DNA of 25,275 nucleotides, taken from assembly GCA_030592225.1 (NCBI GenBank), contig JAUVJT010000008.1:1-25275 (forward strand), written 5' to 3'. This DNA is from Candidatus Stahliibacteriota bacterium. GTDB taxonomy: Bacteria; Hydrothermota; Tepidihabitantia; B3-TA06. The notes under the pieces are model-generated. The model worked only from the letters and a program-made list of their open reading frames with translations. It ran no database searches and had not been told where the DNA came from. Positions within the stretch are counted from its first letter, which is position 1; each line of letters begins with the position of its first letter. This document shows positions 7,794 to 15,494 of this stretch, in pieces. Made by a program: the position numbers and the translations under genes.

Positions 7794-7821
7794 CTTTAAC
7801 ATCAAGGCAGCGTCGTGTCAA
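7794..7821 (-). promoter_or_regulatory. Promoter of a probably leaderless phosphatase mRNA
   Basis: On the minus strand TTGACA (7821-7816), 16-bp spacer, a weak -10 TTAAAG (7799-7794), then 6 nt and the ATG at 7787. A 17-bp spacer would give TAAAGT. Either way transcription would begin at or next to the ATG. Confidence 0.5.
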
Positions 7822-7905
7822 TAGCCTGAAAACTAACATCTTAACGCCAGCTTGACGCTCTTTTGTCCAACTAGCATAAAACGATCGCAGAGGGGATAAT
7901 GAAAG

Positions 7906-7922
7906 AAGGGGCTTAAGCCTCA
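7906..7922 (-). terminator. Weak terminator-like hairpin after the flavoprotein gene
   Basis: GAGGC/GCCCC around a TTAA centre, with a T-containing stretch on the minus-strand downstream side. Its core resembles the PEPCK terminator, but the stem is short and imperfect. Confidence 0.35.
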
Positions 7923-7942
7923 GGGCGCTTCTCGAATACGGG

Positions 7943-9055
7943 TTAGGTCTTGGCCGCCCGTTGATATTCCTCTGACAAGGTATTTATCAGGGCTTGGACC
8001 GAGACAATTTCGTCCACCCGGTAAGCGTTGGCTCCGGCAAAGGCGAATCCATGTTCAAGGTTGCCCAGTTTGGCGTTACTCAGGGCATCTGCGATGCAAT
8101 ACGGCACGTTTTTGTAATCGCAGGTTTTCAAACACTTCCAGGGACATTTGAAAGGCTGTTTGATGCCAGCCGAAACGTCAGTCAGAAACTTGTTATGCAC
8201 CGCTCTTCCGGGCAGACCCACCGGGCTGTCAATGATGATAAGGTCTTCCTTGGTGCACTCCAGATATGCCTGCTTGAACTCGTCGGAAGCGTCGCATTCA
8301 TGGGTTCCAACAAACCGGGTTGCCATCTGTACTCCGTTAGCGCCCAGCTGCATAATGTCGTAGATATCCTGGCCGGTATAGATGCCTCCGGCGGCGATAA
8401 CCGAGATGGGTTTATCAAAACTCCGCTCAAAGGAACGAACAACACTAACAACCTGGGGCACCAGCTTTTCTAAGGCAAAGTCGGGATCGTCTATCTGTTC
8501 CCTTTTGAAGCCGAGGTGACCGCCTGCCAGCGGTCCTTCGACAACCACCGCGTTGGGTACGTACTGGTAATGCTTTTCCCAATACTGAAAAATGAGCTTG
8601 GCCGCCCTTGCGGATGAAACAATGGGAACGAACTCGGTCTGGACATCGGAGAAAGACGGTACTGTCTTGGGGCGTTTCGTAAGGAGTCCCGCGCCGACAA
8701 ATACCACGTCAGCCTTTTCTTCAACTGCAGCGCCGGCCAGATCTTCATAATCGGAGAGCGCCACCATTATGTTGACGCCGACGATACCGTCCTTGCCGGC
8801 CAGTTCTCTTGCCTGGCGTATCTCGTGACGCAGCGCTCTCTTGTTCGCTTCCCTGTAGTTTGTGCGGAGATCCGGCTCGAGCAGACCGATACCTGCAGTC
8901 GCAAGAACCCCCACCGCGCCTGCTTTCGCAACTGCGGCGGCCAGCTTTGATAAGGAAATGCCTACACCCATCCCGCCCTGGATAATTGGTACCTTGATCT
9001 CCAACCTGCCTATTCGCAAGGTGGGGATTCCCGTGGATGTTTTTGAGTAATTCAT
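7943..9055 (-). CDS. Nitronate monooxygenase/FabK-like FMN protein with Cys cluster
   Basis: A 370-residue TIM-barrel flavoprotein of the 2-nitropropane dioxygenase/enoyl-ACP reductase II superfamily. PIIQGGMGVGIS (23-34) is the FMN-binding opening. EGPLAGGHLGF contains the catalytic-type His180. AAGGIYTG (221-228) and GANGVQMATRFVGT (238-251) bind the FMN phosphate. The subclass may be a nitronate monooxygenase, a FabK-type fatty acid enzyme or an uncharacterised relative. It carries an unusual CX3CX3CX7C set (Cys304, 308, 312, 320), which could hold zinc or an iron-sulfur cluster. ATG 9055 has GAGG upstream, and a promoter lies at 9120-9147. Monocistronic. Confidence 0.9.
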   Translation of the reverse strand: MNYSKTSTGIPTLRIGRLEIKVPIIQGGMGVGISLSKLAAAVAKAGAVGVLATAGIGLLEPDLRTNYREANKRALRHEIRQARELAGKDGIVGVNIMVALSDYEDLAGAAVEEKADVVFVGAGLLTKRPKTVPSFSDVQTEFVPIVSSARAAKLIFQYWEKHYQYVPNAVVVEGPLAGGHLGFKREQIDDPDFALEKLVPQVVSVVRSFERSFDKPISVIAAGGIYTGQDIYDIMQLGANGVQMATRFVGTHECDASDEFKQAYLECTKEDLIIIDSPVGLPGRAVHNKFLTDVSAGIKQPFKCPWKCLKTCDYKNVPYCIADALSNAKLGNLEHGFAFAGANAYRVDEIVSVQALINTLSEEYQRAAKT

Positions 9056-9119
9056 AATTAACCTCTAATCAACGTGCTCCGACTTGCATGGTAAACTAGC
9101 TGCAAACCAACCATGTGGA

Positions 9120-9147
9120 AGTATACTCACCTAACCCTTCCGGTCAA
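9120..9147 (-). promoter_or_regulatory. Promoter of the flavoprotein gene
   Basis: On the minus strand TTGACC (9147-9142), 16-bp spacer, TATACT (9125-9120). The leader would be about 58 nt. Confidence 0.65.
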
Positions 9148-9298
9148 TGCAATCCACCAACCGCAACATACGTTTAGGCGAGGAATCTATTGCTTAAAAG
9201 ACACGCTAAGAGTTCTTTGCCGCAGAGACGAATACCGGGCATCCCGTCACTCGACAGCGAGCTTTTATCCAATAGAGACGGCACTGGAAAAGCGTTCA

Positions 9299-9326
9299 TC
9301 GACATGCCCGGTCTGAATTGTATAAT
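9299..9326 (+). promoter_or_regulatory. Promoter of the TonB-receptor-like fragment
   Basis: TCGACA (9299-9304), 16-bp spacer, perfect TATAAT (9321-9326). The leader of about 50 nt ends with AGGAGG (9375-9380) before GTG 9385. Confidence 0.65.
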
Positions 9327-9384
9327 CATCAGGTTATGCTCAAGAGGTTGAAGGGAGTAGACCTGAACCTTAAAAGGAGGCGTT

Positions 9385-9906
9385 GTGGTTAAGAGAAGTG
9401 CTGCAATCCCTGTACTAATGATATTATTGATGACATCCTCGTCTGTGTTTGCCTCCCCCGCCGGCAAGATCGTAGGAAGGGTGTACGACGCATCAACCCG
9501 ATCGCAACTGCCCGGTGCAAACGTCGTTATCCACGATACCGAGTTGGGTGCCGGAACCGAAGCCAACGGGGTATTCCTAATCCGCGACGTTCCGGCGGGC
9601 ACCTACTCGGTTGAAGCGTCGATGATGGGCTGCCGCACCCAGGTCAAGACCTCGGTGGTGGTGGAGCCGGGACGCAGCGTGGAGCTGGTGTTCAAGTTGT
9701 TCCCGTCAGCCGTCCAGACGGCAGGGATCACGGTACGTCTCGATTACTTCCCCAAGGTTGCCGACGCGCCGGTATCCGAACGCAGCTTTTCGGCAGCCGG
9801 GATCGAGGACAAGCCGCAGGCGAAATCCCAGGCCGGGTTTTCAGTCAAGCCCGATGAACAATTCAGTTACTTGACTTCGTTTTACTACTACCTACTATAC
9901 CATTAG
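9385..9906 (+). pseudogene. Truncated TonB-dependent-receptor-like protein (signal peptide + CarboxypepD_reg domain)
   Basis: 173 residues. A signal peptide (about 1-23, ending VFA) is followed by a carboxypeptidase-regulatory-like beta-sandwich (about 27-107: GKIVGRVYD, LPGANV, ANGVFLIRDVPAGTYSVEASMMG). This is the usual N-terminal extension of SusC-like/TonB-dependent receptors. Then comes the start of a plug-like segment (VRLDYFPKVADAPVSERSFSAAGIED). The barrel is missing: the frame ends in an uncoding-looking SFYYYLLYH followed by TAG. The last 36 bases overlap a promoter for the next gene. It has its own promoter and Shine-Dalgarno, so a small secreted protein may still be made. The best reading is a receptor gene whose 3' part was lost in a rearrangement; a genuine small periplasmic domain protein is the alternative. 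Confidence 0.65.
9871..9898 (+). promoter_or_regulatory. Promoter of the SDR gene inside the end of the receptor fragment
   Basis: TTGACT (9871-9876), 16-bp spacer, TACTAT (9893-9898). The start near 9905 leaves only about 23 nt before GTG 9928, without a Shine-Dalgarno. Confidence 0.5.
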
Positions 9907-9927
9907 ATAAGTAAGAAAAAACCAAAG

Positions 9928-11448
9928 GTGTTTCTGACCGGAGCCAGCGGTTCCATGGGGCACGAAGCATTCAAGGAATTGTGGCGCAGACGCGATAAAT
10001 ACGATGTCGTCGTTCTCCTTCTCCCTCGCAGATATGAAAAAAGGTTATTCAAACCTTATGAGCGGGAGGTTGGAATCAACAGCATTAAAGGCAGGGGGGT
10101 GGTGGAAAGCAACGACGACCTGCTCAAAATCGTGTGGGGTGATTTGACCAACTACCATGACGTGGCTGAAGCAATGGACGGGGTTGATCACGTTCTTCAT
10201 CCTGCCGCCCTCATCTCCCCGGCAGCCGATCATAATCCTGCGCTTGCCCGCAAGGTCAATCTGGGCGGCGCCCTGAACATCATCAAGGCCATCAAGGCGC
10301 AGCCTGGCGGCGCGGAACGAATCAGTATGGTGAACATCGGTTCCGTAGCCTTTTACGGCGATCGGCTCCCCCCGGTAGCCCTGCTGAGAGCGGGAGACCC
10401 GCTCATGCCTTCGGTTTTCGATTTCTACGCGATTTCCAAAATAGCGGCTGAACGGGCGGTTATTGAATCGGGCATCAAACACTGGGTGTCTATGCGGCAG
10501 ACCTACATCGCTATTCCTGACGTGATGGCGTTGATGGATTCCATCATGTTCCACCAGCCTATCGAACAGCGCATCGAGATGTGCACCAGCCGGGATTCAG
10601 GATACGGCCTGGTGCAAACCTTGGACCAGCCACTTGATTCCGACTTCTGGGCCAGGGTGTACAACCAGACCGGCGGACCGTCATGCCGGTTTATCTATCT
10701 CGATTATCTTGACAGGACGATGAGACTGCTGCACATGGGGGATTTCAGGAAGATTATGGAGCGCAACTGGTTTTGCCTGCGAAATTTTCACGATGCGTGG
10801 TATGCGGATGCGCACGTGCTTAACGAATATTTGGGTCACTGGCGCGATACTTATGCCGATCATCTTGACCAGGTACGAGCCGCGGCTCCATGGTACGTGA
10901 ACCTGGGCAAGTTTGTTCCCAAATGGCTCATAAAACATCTGGTGATGAAGCCCATGGCTGCGCGCAAGGACGGCCCCCTGTACTGGGTTAAGCACCCCGA
11001 TCAGACACCCTTGAGAGTAAAGGCGTTCTTCGGCTCGCTGGAAAAGTGGCGCGAGCTGGGTGATTGGGAACAGACACCGCTGGATCGTGACGTGAAGTTA
11101 CGCCCTCTGGATCATGGTTATGATGAGTCCAAACAGGTAGATGACCTTAGCATCGTGGAGCTAAAGAAGGCGGCCCGGTTCAGGGGAGGTCAGTGCTTAT
11201 CCGAATCATACAGCGGGGATAGATCCCAGGAACTCAAATGGCGGTGCGCGTTTGGGCACGAGTTCGAAGCAAGCACCACGCTGGTTCTCCTGGCCGGTCA
11301 CTGGTGTCCGGAGTGCGAGGCTGCGCCCTGGGATTATGACAGAATCGCCCGCAAGAATCCGTTCCTGGCTCAAGCTTATTACAACACCCATGATCGCGGT
11401 GAGAACAACTTATATTCAGAAGCGGACTGCCTTACCGAAACCTTCTGA
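9928..11448 (+). CDS. Extended SDR (NAD-dependent epimerase/dehydratase) with C-terminal zinc domain
   Basis: 506 residues. The Rossmann motif GASGSMG (5-11), Asp in WGDLTN (about 70-75), HPAAL (91-95) and the catalytic YAISK (167-171) with upstream Ser define an extended short-chain dehydrogenase/epimerase. A long second domain follows (180-400), then a treble-clef-like zinc module with Cys440, His444, Cys460 and Cys463 (CAFGH...GHWCPEC) and a conserved-looking tail. The substrate is unknown. GTG 9928 is the first standard start; five basic codons (SKKKP-like) precede it in frame after an ATA, and no Shine-Dalgarno is present, so the start is uncertain. It is in the same frame as the receptor fragment, separated by a TAG. 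The C-terminus may be frameshifted: frame 3 stays open and coding-like to 11567. Confidence 0.82.
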   Translation: MFLTGASGSMGHEAFKELWRRRDKYDVVVLLLPRRYEKRLFKPYEREVGINSIKGRGVVESNDDLLKIVWGDLTNYHDVAEAMDGVDHVLHPAALISPAADHNPALARKVNLGGALNIIKAIKAQPGGAERISMVNIGSVAFYGDRLPPVALLRAGDPLMPSVFDFYAISKIAAERAVIESGIKHWVSMRQTYIAIPDVMALMDSIMFHQPIEQRIEMCTSRDSGYGLVQTLDQPLDSDFWARVYNQTGGPSCRFIYLDYLDRTMRLLHMGDFRKIMERNWFCLRNFHDAWYADAHVLNEYLGHWRDTYADHLDQVRAAAPWYVNLGKFVPKWLIKHLVMKPMAARKDGPLYWVKHPDQTPLRVKAFFGSLEKWRELGDWEQTPLDRDVKLRPLDHGYDESKQVDDLSIVELKKAARFRGGQCLSESYSGDRSQELKWRCAFGHEFEASTTLVLLAGHWCPECEAAPWDYDRIARKNPFLAQAYYNTHDRGENNLYSEADCLTETF

Positions 11449-11545
11449 AGCAAAGCTACGGGGAACAGTTTACAATCAAACGCGCCAAGGTATTACGCTA
11501 TAAGATTGAAGACGCCGGTATCTTTGTTCAAGCAAGGATTCAGGA

Positions 11546-11704
11546 ATGGGTGAAGAAACAACCTTAAAGATAGCCTCCTCGTTCGGGGAAGGCATGCGGG
11601 TGCGGTGGACCGCGCCCCTACTGCATCATATGCCGCATTATTTCTCCGGGGGAAAAGAGCGTATACGAAATTGCAGATTGACAGCCGACATCTACGTATT
11701 ATAA
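11546..11704 (+). CDS. Possible small ORF or gene remnant between SDR and V4R genes
   Basis: A 52-codon frame from ATG 11546 (AAGGA 7 nt upstream) to a TAA that lies inside the -10 box of the next gene. The peptide (GEETTLKIASSFGEGMRVRW, then TAPLLHHMPHYFSGG) reads like protein and not like random translation, but I do not recognise it. It overlaps the frame-3 tail that follows the SDR stop. It could be a remnant of a lost gene. The GC-rich imperfect hairpin at 11598-11617 lies within it. Confidence 0.3.
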   Translation: MGEETTLKIASSFGEGMRVRWTAPLLHHMPHYFSGGKERIRNCRLTADIYVL

Positions 11705-11705
11705 T
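11678..11705 (+). promoter_or_regulatory. Consensus promoter of a leaderless V4R-like gene
   Basis: Perfect TTGACA (11678-11683), 16-bp spacer, perfect TATAAT (11700-11705), then exactly 6 nt to the ATG at 11712. The first transcribed base should be the A of the start codon. No Shine-Dalgarno exists upstream. Confidence 0.8.
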
Positions 11706-11711
11706 CAATTT

Positions 11712-12272
11712 ATGCAGTATTCAGATGCTCACGAACGAGGTTCGGCTTCTGTTTCCATACGCAAGTTCGTACGCAAGCGGTTCGGCGCGCAAGGCGAGGC
11801 CGAGCTGCTGTGTAAAGTGTCCCCCGAAGTCGCCGATACCTACTTGAACTCAATTCCTCACAAGTGGTATCCGGGCAGCCATACCCGGACGCTCCTGGAT
11901 GCCATCTTTGAGATAACGGGCAGCGACGAAAACGTTATACTGGATATTGGAGCCGCCCAGGCCGCAGACGACGTCAAGGGCATACTGCGTTTCCTGGTTC
12001 TTTTCGCTACCCCGCATCAGCTTGTCAGACAGGCGGCAAAGGTGTGGTCCCAACACGTGGATGCGGGCGAGATGAGCTATGAGAAGCTTTCTTTTCGAGA
12101 CTGCGAGATAGTTCTCCGCAACTTCAACAACGGGCCGTTGGACTGCCTAATGACCACAGGAACAATAAAGGCTTTGGCCGAGCTAACCGGTGCCAGGGAG
12201 GTGGAAGTGGAGCATACAGAGTGCATCCATCGTGACGGCAAGCTGTGTCGGTGGAAGGTTAGCTGGACTTAA
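11712..12272 (+). CDS. V4R/DUF2378-like sensory-type protein
   Basis: A 186-residue protein. Its C-terminal third carries the signature of the 4-vinyl-reductase-like (V4R/heme-NO-binding-like, DUF2378) fold: VEVEHTECIHRDGKLCRWKVSW at about 164-185, with Cys171 and Cys179 in the C-x-HRDGK-x-C pattern. Members usually bind small hydrophobic ligands or metals, and often serve as sensory modules in signalling proteins or stand alone. Here there is no effector domain, so it probably acts as a ligand-binding partner; its ligand is unknown. The N-terminal half (SVSIRKFVRKRFG...) is helical. ATG 11712 is fixed by the consensus promoter, which places transcription at this codon. Next to the SDR gene but separately transcribed. 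Confidence 0.7.
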   Translation: MQYSDAHERGSASVSIRKFVRKRFGAQGEAELLCKVSPEVADTYLNSIPHKWYPGSHTRTLLDAIFEITGSDENVILDIGAAQAADDVKGILRFLVLFATPHQLVRQAAKVWSQHVDAGEMSYEKLSFRDCEIVLRNFNNGPLDCLMTTGTIKALAELTGAREVEVEHTECIHRDGKLCRWKVSWT

Positions 12273-12402
12273 AGTCGAGGCGATTGCAGGGATTTTCAGG
12301 GAAAACTGCCAAAAAAGAAATCTCGTCGCCACAGCATCTCAATCAAGGACATAATCGCCCAAAAGGGTTAATCTCCATAGCCGCAAATTGTAGCAGCTTA
12401 CT

Positions 12403-13632
12403 TTAGTCAGATTCTATCTGTGCATCCGTTTCTGCAGGAGGTTCGGGCCAGTACCGGCCCACGTTTTCCCTGTACTCCTTGCCCGTGATGACCATCTCTG
12501 CCTCAATATCCAGCCCGCTGAGTTCGGTAAGGATGGCGATGGCCGCCTCTGAACTCTTATCTTCCGATATCCGGTAGGCCTCCAGAAACTCAGGGATAAG
12601 CTTGGGGTTCCCGGATTTTTCCACCACCTTGGCCCAGAAGTAGGGAGCTATCATGTAGCCAAAGAGGCCCACCGATCTCCCTCCCTGGGGATTGGTTATG
12701 GTCGGACTTTTCCATTCCTTAAGATCATAGGTTTTGTCTGAATCGTAGCAGGGGTACTCCTCATCGTATAGGTTATCGAGATCCTGAGGATAGAAAATCT
12801 CTGCAACGGTAAACGCGGCATAGTTGGCCAATCCATCGCCTATCCAACGGGTGTAGGTAACATCGTCACCGTAGTATACGTCGTATAACTTGTCCAGCGA
12901 GGTTTCCACCCATTCGTGAACGAATACACCAAATATATCGCCGCTGTCCGGTTCTGGTTCCACCCCCCAACCACCTCCTGCATGTAGCCTGCGGAAGGAA
13001 TCGGGACTCAGGATAGCCTTAAACGGAGTCAACCTCATGCCTACAATGCTGTCAATGACCGATTGACCAGCAAGCATTGCCTCAAGGGTTATTTGTGCTC
13101 CTTCCTCGTACCCGGCAGGATACAGCACCCTGATATTGCCTTCCGTGAGTTCCTCCATCCCTTCGCCGGTGATGATGGGCATGTTTCTTGCTTCACGTAA
13201 GACCCTGAATAGAGTAAGTAGCCCGACGTGTTCTGACTCCGATTTCCCGCTGAAGGTAAAGGAAAAGTTTTGCTTGGACGGCTGCTGCCCATAGGCCATG
13301 GCCTTAATCTTCCTGCGGTCCTTGCGTGAAACCCATAATACCACCTCTCCGTTTTCGTCGGAGATGCCTTCAAGTTGTGCTTTCCTTGTTTCAACCTCCA
13401 GCTTCACGCCCAGGATAGGTTCGCCCACCGAGTCGCAAAACGTAACGAACAGCGGCAGACTGTCGCTGTTGTTAATCTTGGCAACGAACCCCAGTGTTCC
13501 CCTGACCGTCCCCGTAAGGTCGGTGGTGTCGGTGTAGGCCTCGGTTTCCTGGGCTCCCACCACACTAGTGGCTAACAAAAGCAGAACTATCCCTCCCAGA
13601 ATTACTCCGGGTCTGCATTTCTTCTGAACCAT
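12403..13632 (-). CDS. Secreted gluzincin-like protein with degenerate zinc motif
   Basis: 409 residues from ATG 13632, chosen because AAGGAGG lies 6 nt upstream and a signal peptide starts there (residues 1-28, ending VVGA-QE). An upstream in-frame ATG at 13698 has neither. Residues about 55-135 look like an all-beta carboxypeptidase-regulatory or Ig-like domain (EPILGVKLEV...GISDENGEVVLWV). Residues about 160-385 resemble M1/MA-clan peptidase-like folds: VFVHEWVE (236-243) stands where HExxH is expected and WIGDGLANY (263-271) where the E-G-L-A-x-Y third-ligand helix lies. The second His is Glu and the third-ligand Glu is Asp, so catalysis is doubtful. Function unknown; periplasmic or surface location is expected. 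Confidence 0.75.
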   Translation of the reverse strand: MVQKKCRPGVILGGIVLLLLATSVVGAQETEAYTDTTDLTGTVRGTLGFVAKINNSDSLPLFVTFCDSVGEPILGVKLEVETRKAQLEGISDENGEVVLWVSRKDRRKIKAMAYGQQPSKQNFSFTFSGKSESEHVGLLTLFRVLREARNMPIITGEGMEELTEGNIRVLYPAGYEEGAQITLEAMLAGQSVIDSIVGMRLTPFKAILSPDSFRRLHAGGGWGVEPEPDSGDIFGVFVHEWVETSLDKLYDVYYGDDVTYTRWIGDGLANYAAFTVAEIFYPQDLDNLYDEEYPCYDSDKTYDLKEWKSPTITNPQGGRSVGLFGYMIAPYFWAKVVEKSGNPKLIPEFLEAYRISEDKSSEAAIAILTELSGLDIEAEMVITGKEYRENVGRYWPEPPAETDAQIESD

Positions 13633-13716
13633 ATACTTCCTCCTTGGTATTGCTTGGATTAAAAGACGAAGATTGGTGGGATATGTTACATGAATCATAT
13701 TATTTAACTTGAAATT

Positions 13717-13736
13717 CCCCGTTGCTTGCAGCGGGG
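13717..13736. repeat. Small GC-rich palindrome
   Basis: CCCCGTTGC (13717-13725), TT, GCAGCGGGG (13728-13736), with one G-T wobble. It lies between divergent genes and has no clear T tract on either side. It resembles small REP-like palindromes more than a terminator. Confidence 0.45.
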
Positions 13737-13848
13737 CGCTTCATTTTGAATCTGCGACATCTGCGGAAGGTAATCTGTGGGTATGACGGATACAGTAACA
13801 AATCCCAGCAGATTGCGTCTTCTAAATTGTCCTAAATAAGGAGGCGAC

Positions 13849-14871
13849 ATGAAGAGATTTTCGTTGGTTTTGGTGGGGCTTGCAGTTGCAGTAGTCGCGC
13901 TTAGCGCCAAGGAAACGCTCAAAAAGGAGTTCGATGTAGGCTCTGCTCCCGAACTCATAGTTAACGTTGACGGCGGCAGAATCTCGGTACAGAGAGGCGA
14001 TAACGACAAGATAGTGGTGTACGCCGAGTTGGAGAACCGTGATCGCTATCAACTCTCCAGCATCCAGGACGGCGACGAGGTTCGCGTCGAACTGGAGCAC
14101 AAAGGCGTGGGGTGGTTCTTTTTTCCCTTTAACGTGGTTTCCGGCGAGGAACCCTGGATTAAAGTAGAGGTGCCGGCAAAGTGCGACCTGGATATCACAA
14201 ACGACGCCGGTCGCATAGAAATCCGGGGTGGCATTGAAGGAACAATCAAGGCGCATACCGGTGCCGGTACCATAAGGATGAATGACCTTGCAGGCGATAT
14301 CCGGGCGCGGGCCACGGGCGGTTCTATCAGCGCAGACGAAATCGTCGGAAGCCTCGATGCCGAAACCAGAACGGGTGGGATAACTGTGAGCGACTCAAAG
14401 GGAGAATTCATCATTGAAACCAGCGCAGGCAGCATCGAGCTGGAACACGTATCGGGAAGCTTCCGGGTGCGGTCAAGCGTGGGAACCATTGATTTTGACG
14501 GCGCAATTACCGAAGGCGAGGATAACTATCTTAAGACAGCGGTTGGCTCCATCGAAGCCAGGCTGAGCGCGGTGTCCGATCTTGAGATAGACGCTGAAAC
14601 CGACATGGGCAGCGTGAGTATCTTCCCCGGAGCGGAAACCATTGACGCGGGCGAACATCATCTTCTGTTCCGTGCAGGCGATGGCAGCAAAAGGCTCAGG
14701 CTGCGTTCCGAAGTCGGATCTATCCGAATCGAGAGAGGAACGCTGTTGCCGGAAGACAGAAAAGCCGAGGTTGACAAACCGTCTGCTGAGGACAGGAAGG
14801 CCGACGCGATCATAGAAGACGTGAAACCGGAAGAATCAGAAACCGAGCCGGTAAATGAAGATGTCGAGTGA
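13849..14871 (+). CDS. Secreted DUF4097-type beta-helix protein
   Basis: 340 residues. The signal peptide is about 1-20 (ending LSA-KE). Residues about 25-290 consist of repeated short strands of the type GxIxVxxxxGxIxAxT (RIEIRGGIEGTIKAHTGAGT, GGSISADEIVGSLDAETRTG, GSIELEHVSGSFRVRSSVGT). This is the hallmark of the DUF4097/head-GIN adhesin-like right-handed beta-solenoid found on bacterial surfaces. A charged Glu/Lys/Asp tail (295-340) follows. AGGAGG sits a few bases before ATG 13849. Its paralogue at 15003 lies immediately downstream with no clear promoter of its own, so an operon is likely. Molecular function unknown; an envelope or periplasmic location is expected. Confidence 0.85.
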   Translation: MKRFSLVLVGLAVAVVALSAKETLKKEFDVGSAPELIVNVDGGRISVQRGDNDKIVVYAELENRDRYQLSSIQDGDEVRVELEHKGVGWFFFPFNVVSGEEPWIKVEVPAKCDLDITNDAGRIEIRGGIEGTIKAHTGAGTIRMNDLAGDIRARATGGSISADEIVGSLDAETRTGGITVSDSKGEFIIETSAGSIELEHVSGSFRVRSSVGTIDFDGAITEGEDNYLKTAVGSIEARLSAVSDLEIDAETDMGSVSIFPGAETIDAGEHHLLFRAGDGSKRLRLRSEVGSIRIERGTLLPEDRKAEVDKPSAEDRKADAIIEDVKPEESETEPVNEDVE

Positions 14872-15002
14872 TTGTTTGCGCTGTCATTTAAGAGTTTTGC
14901 AGATGCATCAGTTGTTTTTGATTGACTTCGATTCCGGCAAACGATGAAACAAACCGTCCGAAACTCGCGTCGTCTTCAGTATTAACCGTTGAAGGAGGCT
15001 GG

Positions 15003-15491
15003 ATGAAGCCAAAACTGTTCCGCTCATTTATCGGGGTGCTGGCAATGGCGGGTATGCTTTCCGCGGGTGAAGTGATTGAGAGGAAGTTTTCCGTAGGCGC
15101 CGAACCCCGACTGATTATAGACGTTGATCCTTCCCGCCTCACGGTAGAGGTAGGGGACAACAACGTCATAGCGCTGAGTATCCAGCTTCCCGAAGGCAAC
15201 GTGTGCAACGTTCATATTGAGCAGGCGGGCGACAAGATAACCCTTACGCTCAATCCGGAGGGGACGTTGGGATTGTTCATGCAGAAGCTCCGCATCTACG
15301 AGGTGGATATTCACGCCCAGGTTCCTGCAGACTGCGACGTGGTGCTGATTACCCAGTCAGGCCGAGTCGAGGTGCGGGGAGTAGGCGGAGAGATTCGATC
15401 TCACAGCGGTTCCAAGGTGGGGCAGGTCATACGCTGGATATTCCGCATAGATCGCATGAACGGGAAGCAAGCAAACGGGAACGGCGGATAA
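15003..15491 (+). CDS. Truncated DUF4097-type paralogue
   Basis: 162 residues from ATG 15003 (GAAGGAGG just upstream; the signal peptide begins here, although the frame is open further back). Its first 135 residues align with the neighbour at 13849: signal, E-R-K-F-S-V-G-A-E-P-R-L-I-I-D-V-D, V-E-V-G-D-N-N, V-P-A-D-C-D-V, S-G-R-V-E-V-R-G. It then leaves the solenoid pattern after IRSHSGSKVGQ and ends with a low-complexity basic tail (MNGKQANGNGG). The gene has about half the length of its paralogue, so it looks 3'-truncated or frameshifted. A hairpin (15495-15513) follows its stop. Confidence 0.75.
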   Translation: MKPKLFRSFIGVLAMAGMLSAGEVIERKFSVGAEPRLIIDVDPSRLTVEVGDNNVIALSIQLPEGNVCNVHIEQAGDKITLTLNPEGTLGLFMQKLRIYEVDIHAQVPADCDVVLITQSGRVEVRGVGGEIRSHSGSKVGQVIRWIFRIDRMNGKQANGNGG

Positions 15492-15494
15492 CTA

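Larger units (their letters stand above)
9056..9384. other. Intergenic region between divergent genes
   Basis: 329 bp without a gene. It holds the minus-strand promoter at 9120-9147, the plus-strand promoter at 9299-9326, and a perfect 9-bp inverted repeat (ACCGGGCAT 9234-9242 with ATGCCCGGT 9304-9312) whose right arm touches the plus-strand -35 box. I see nothing else. Confidence 0.6.

Noticed and set aside
12273..12372. Open frame after the V4R-like stop ending SIKDIIAQKG, reminiscent of a PanB N-terminus
   Set aside because: Only about 15 residues of weak resemblance, no start codon with a ribosome site, immediate stop.
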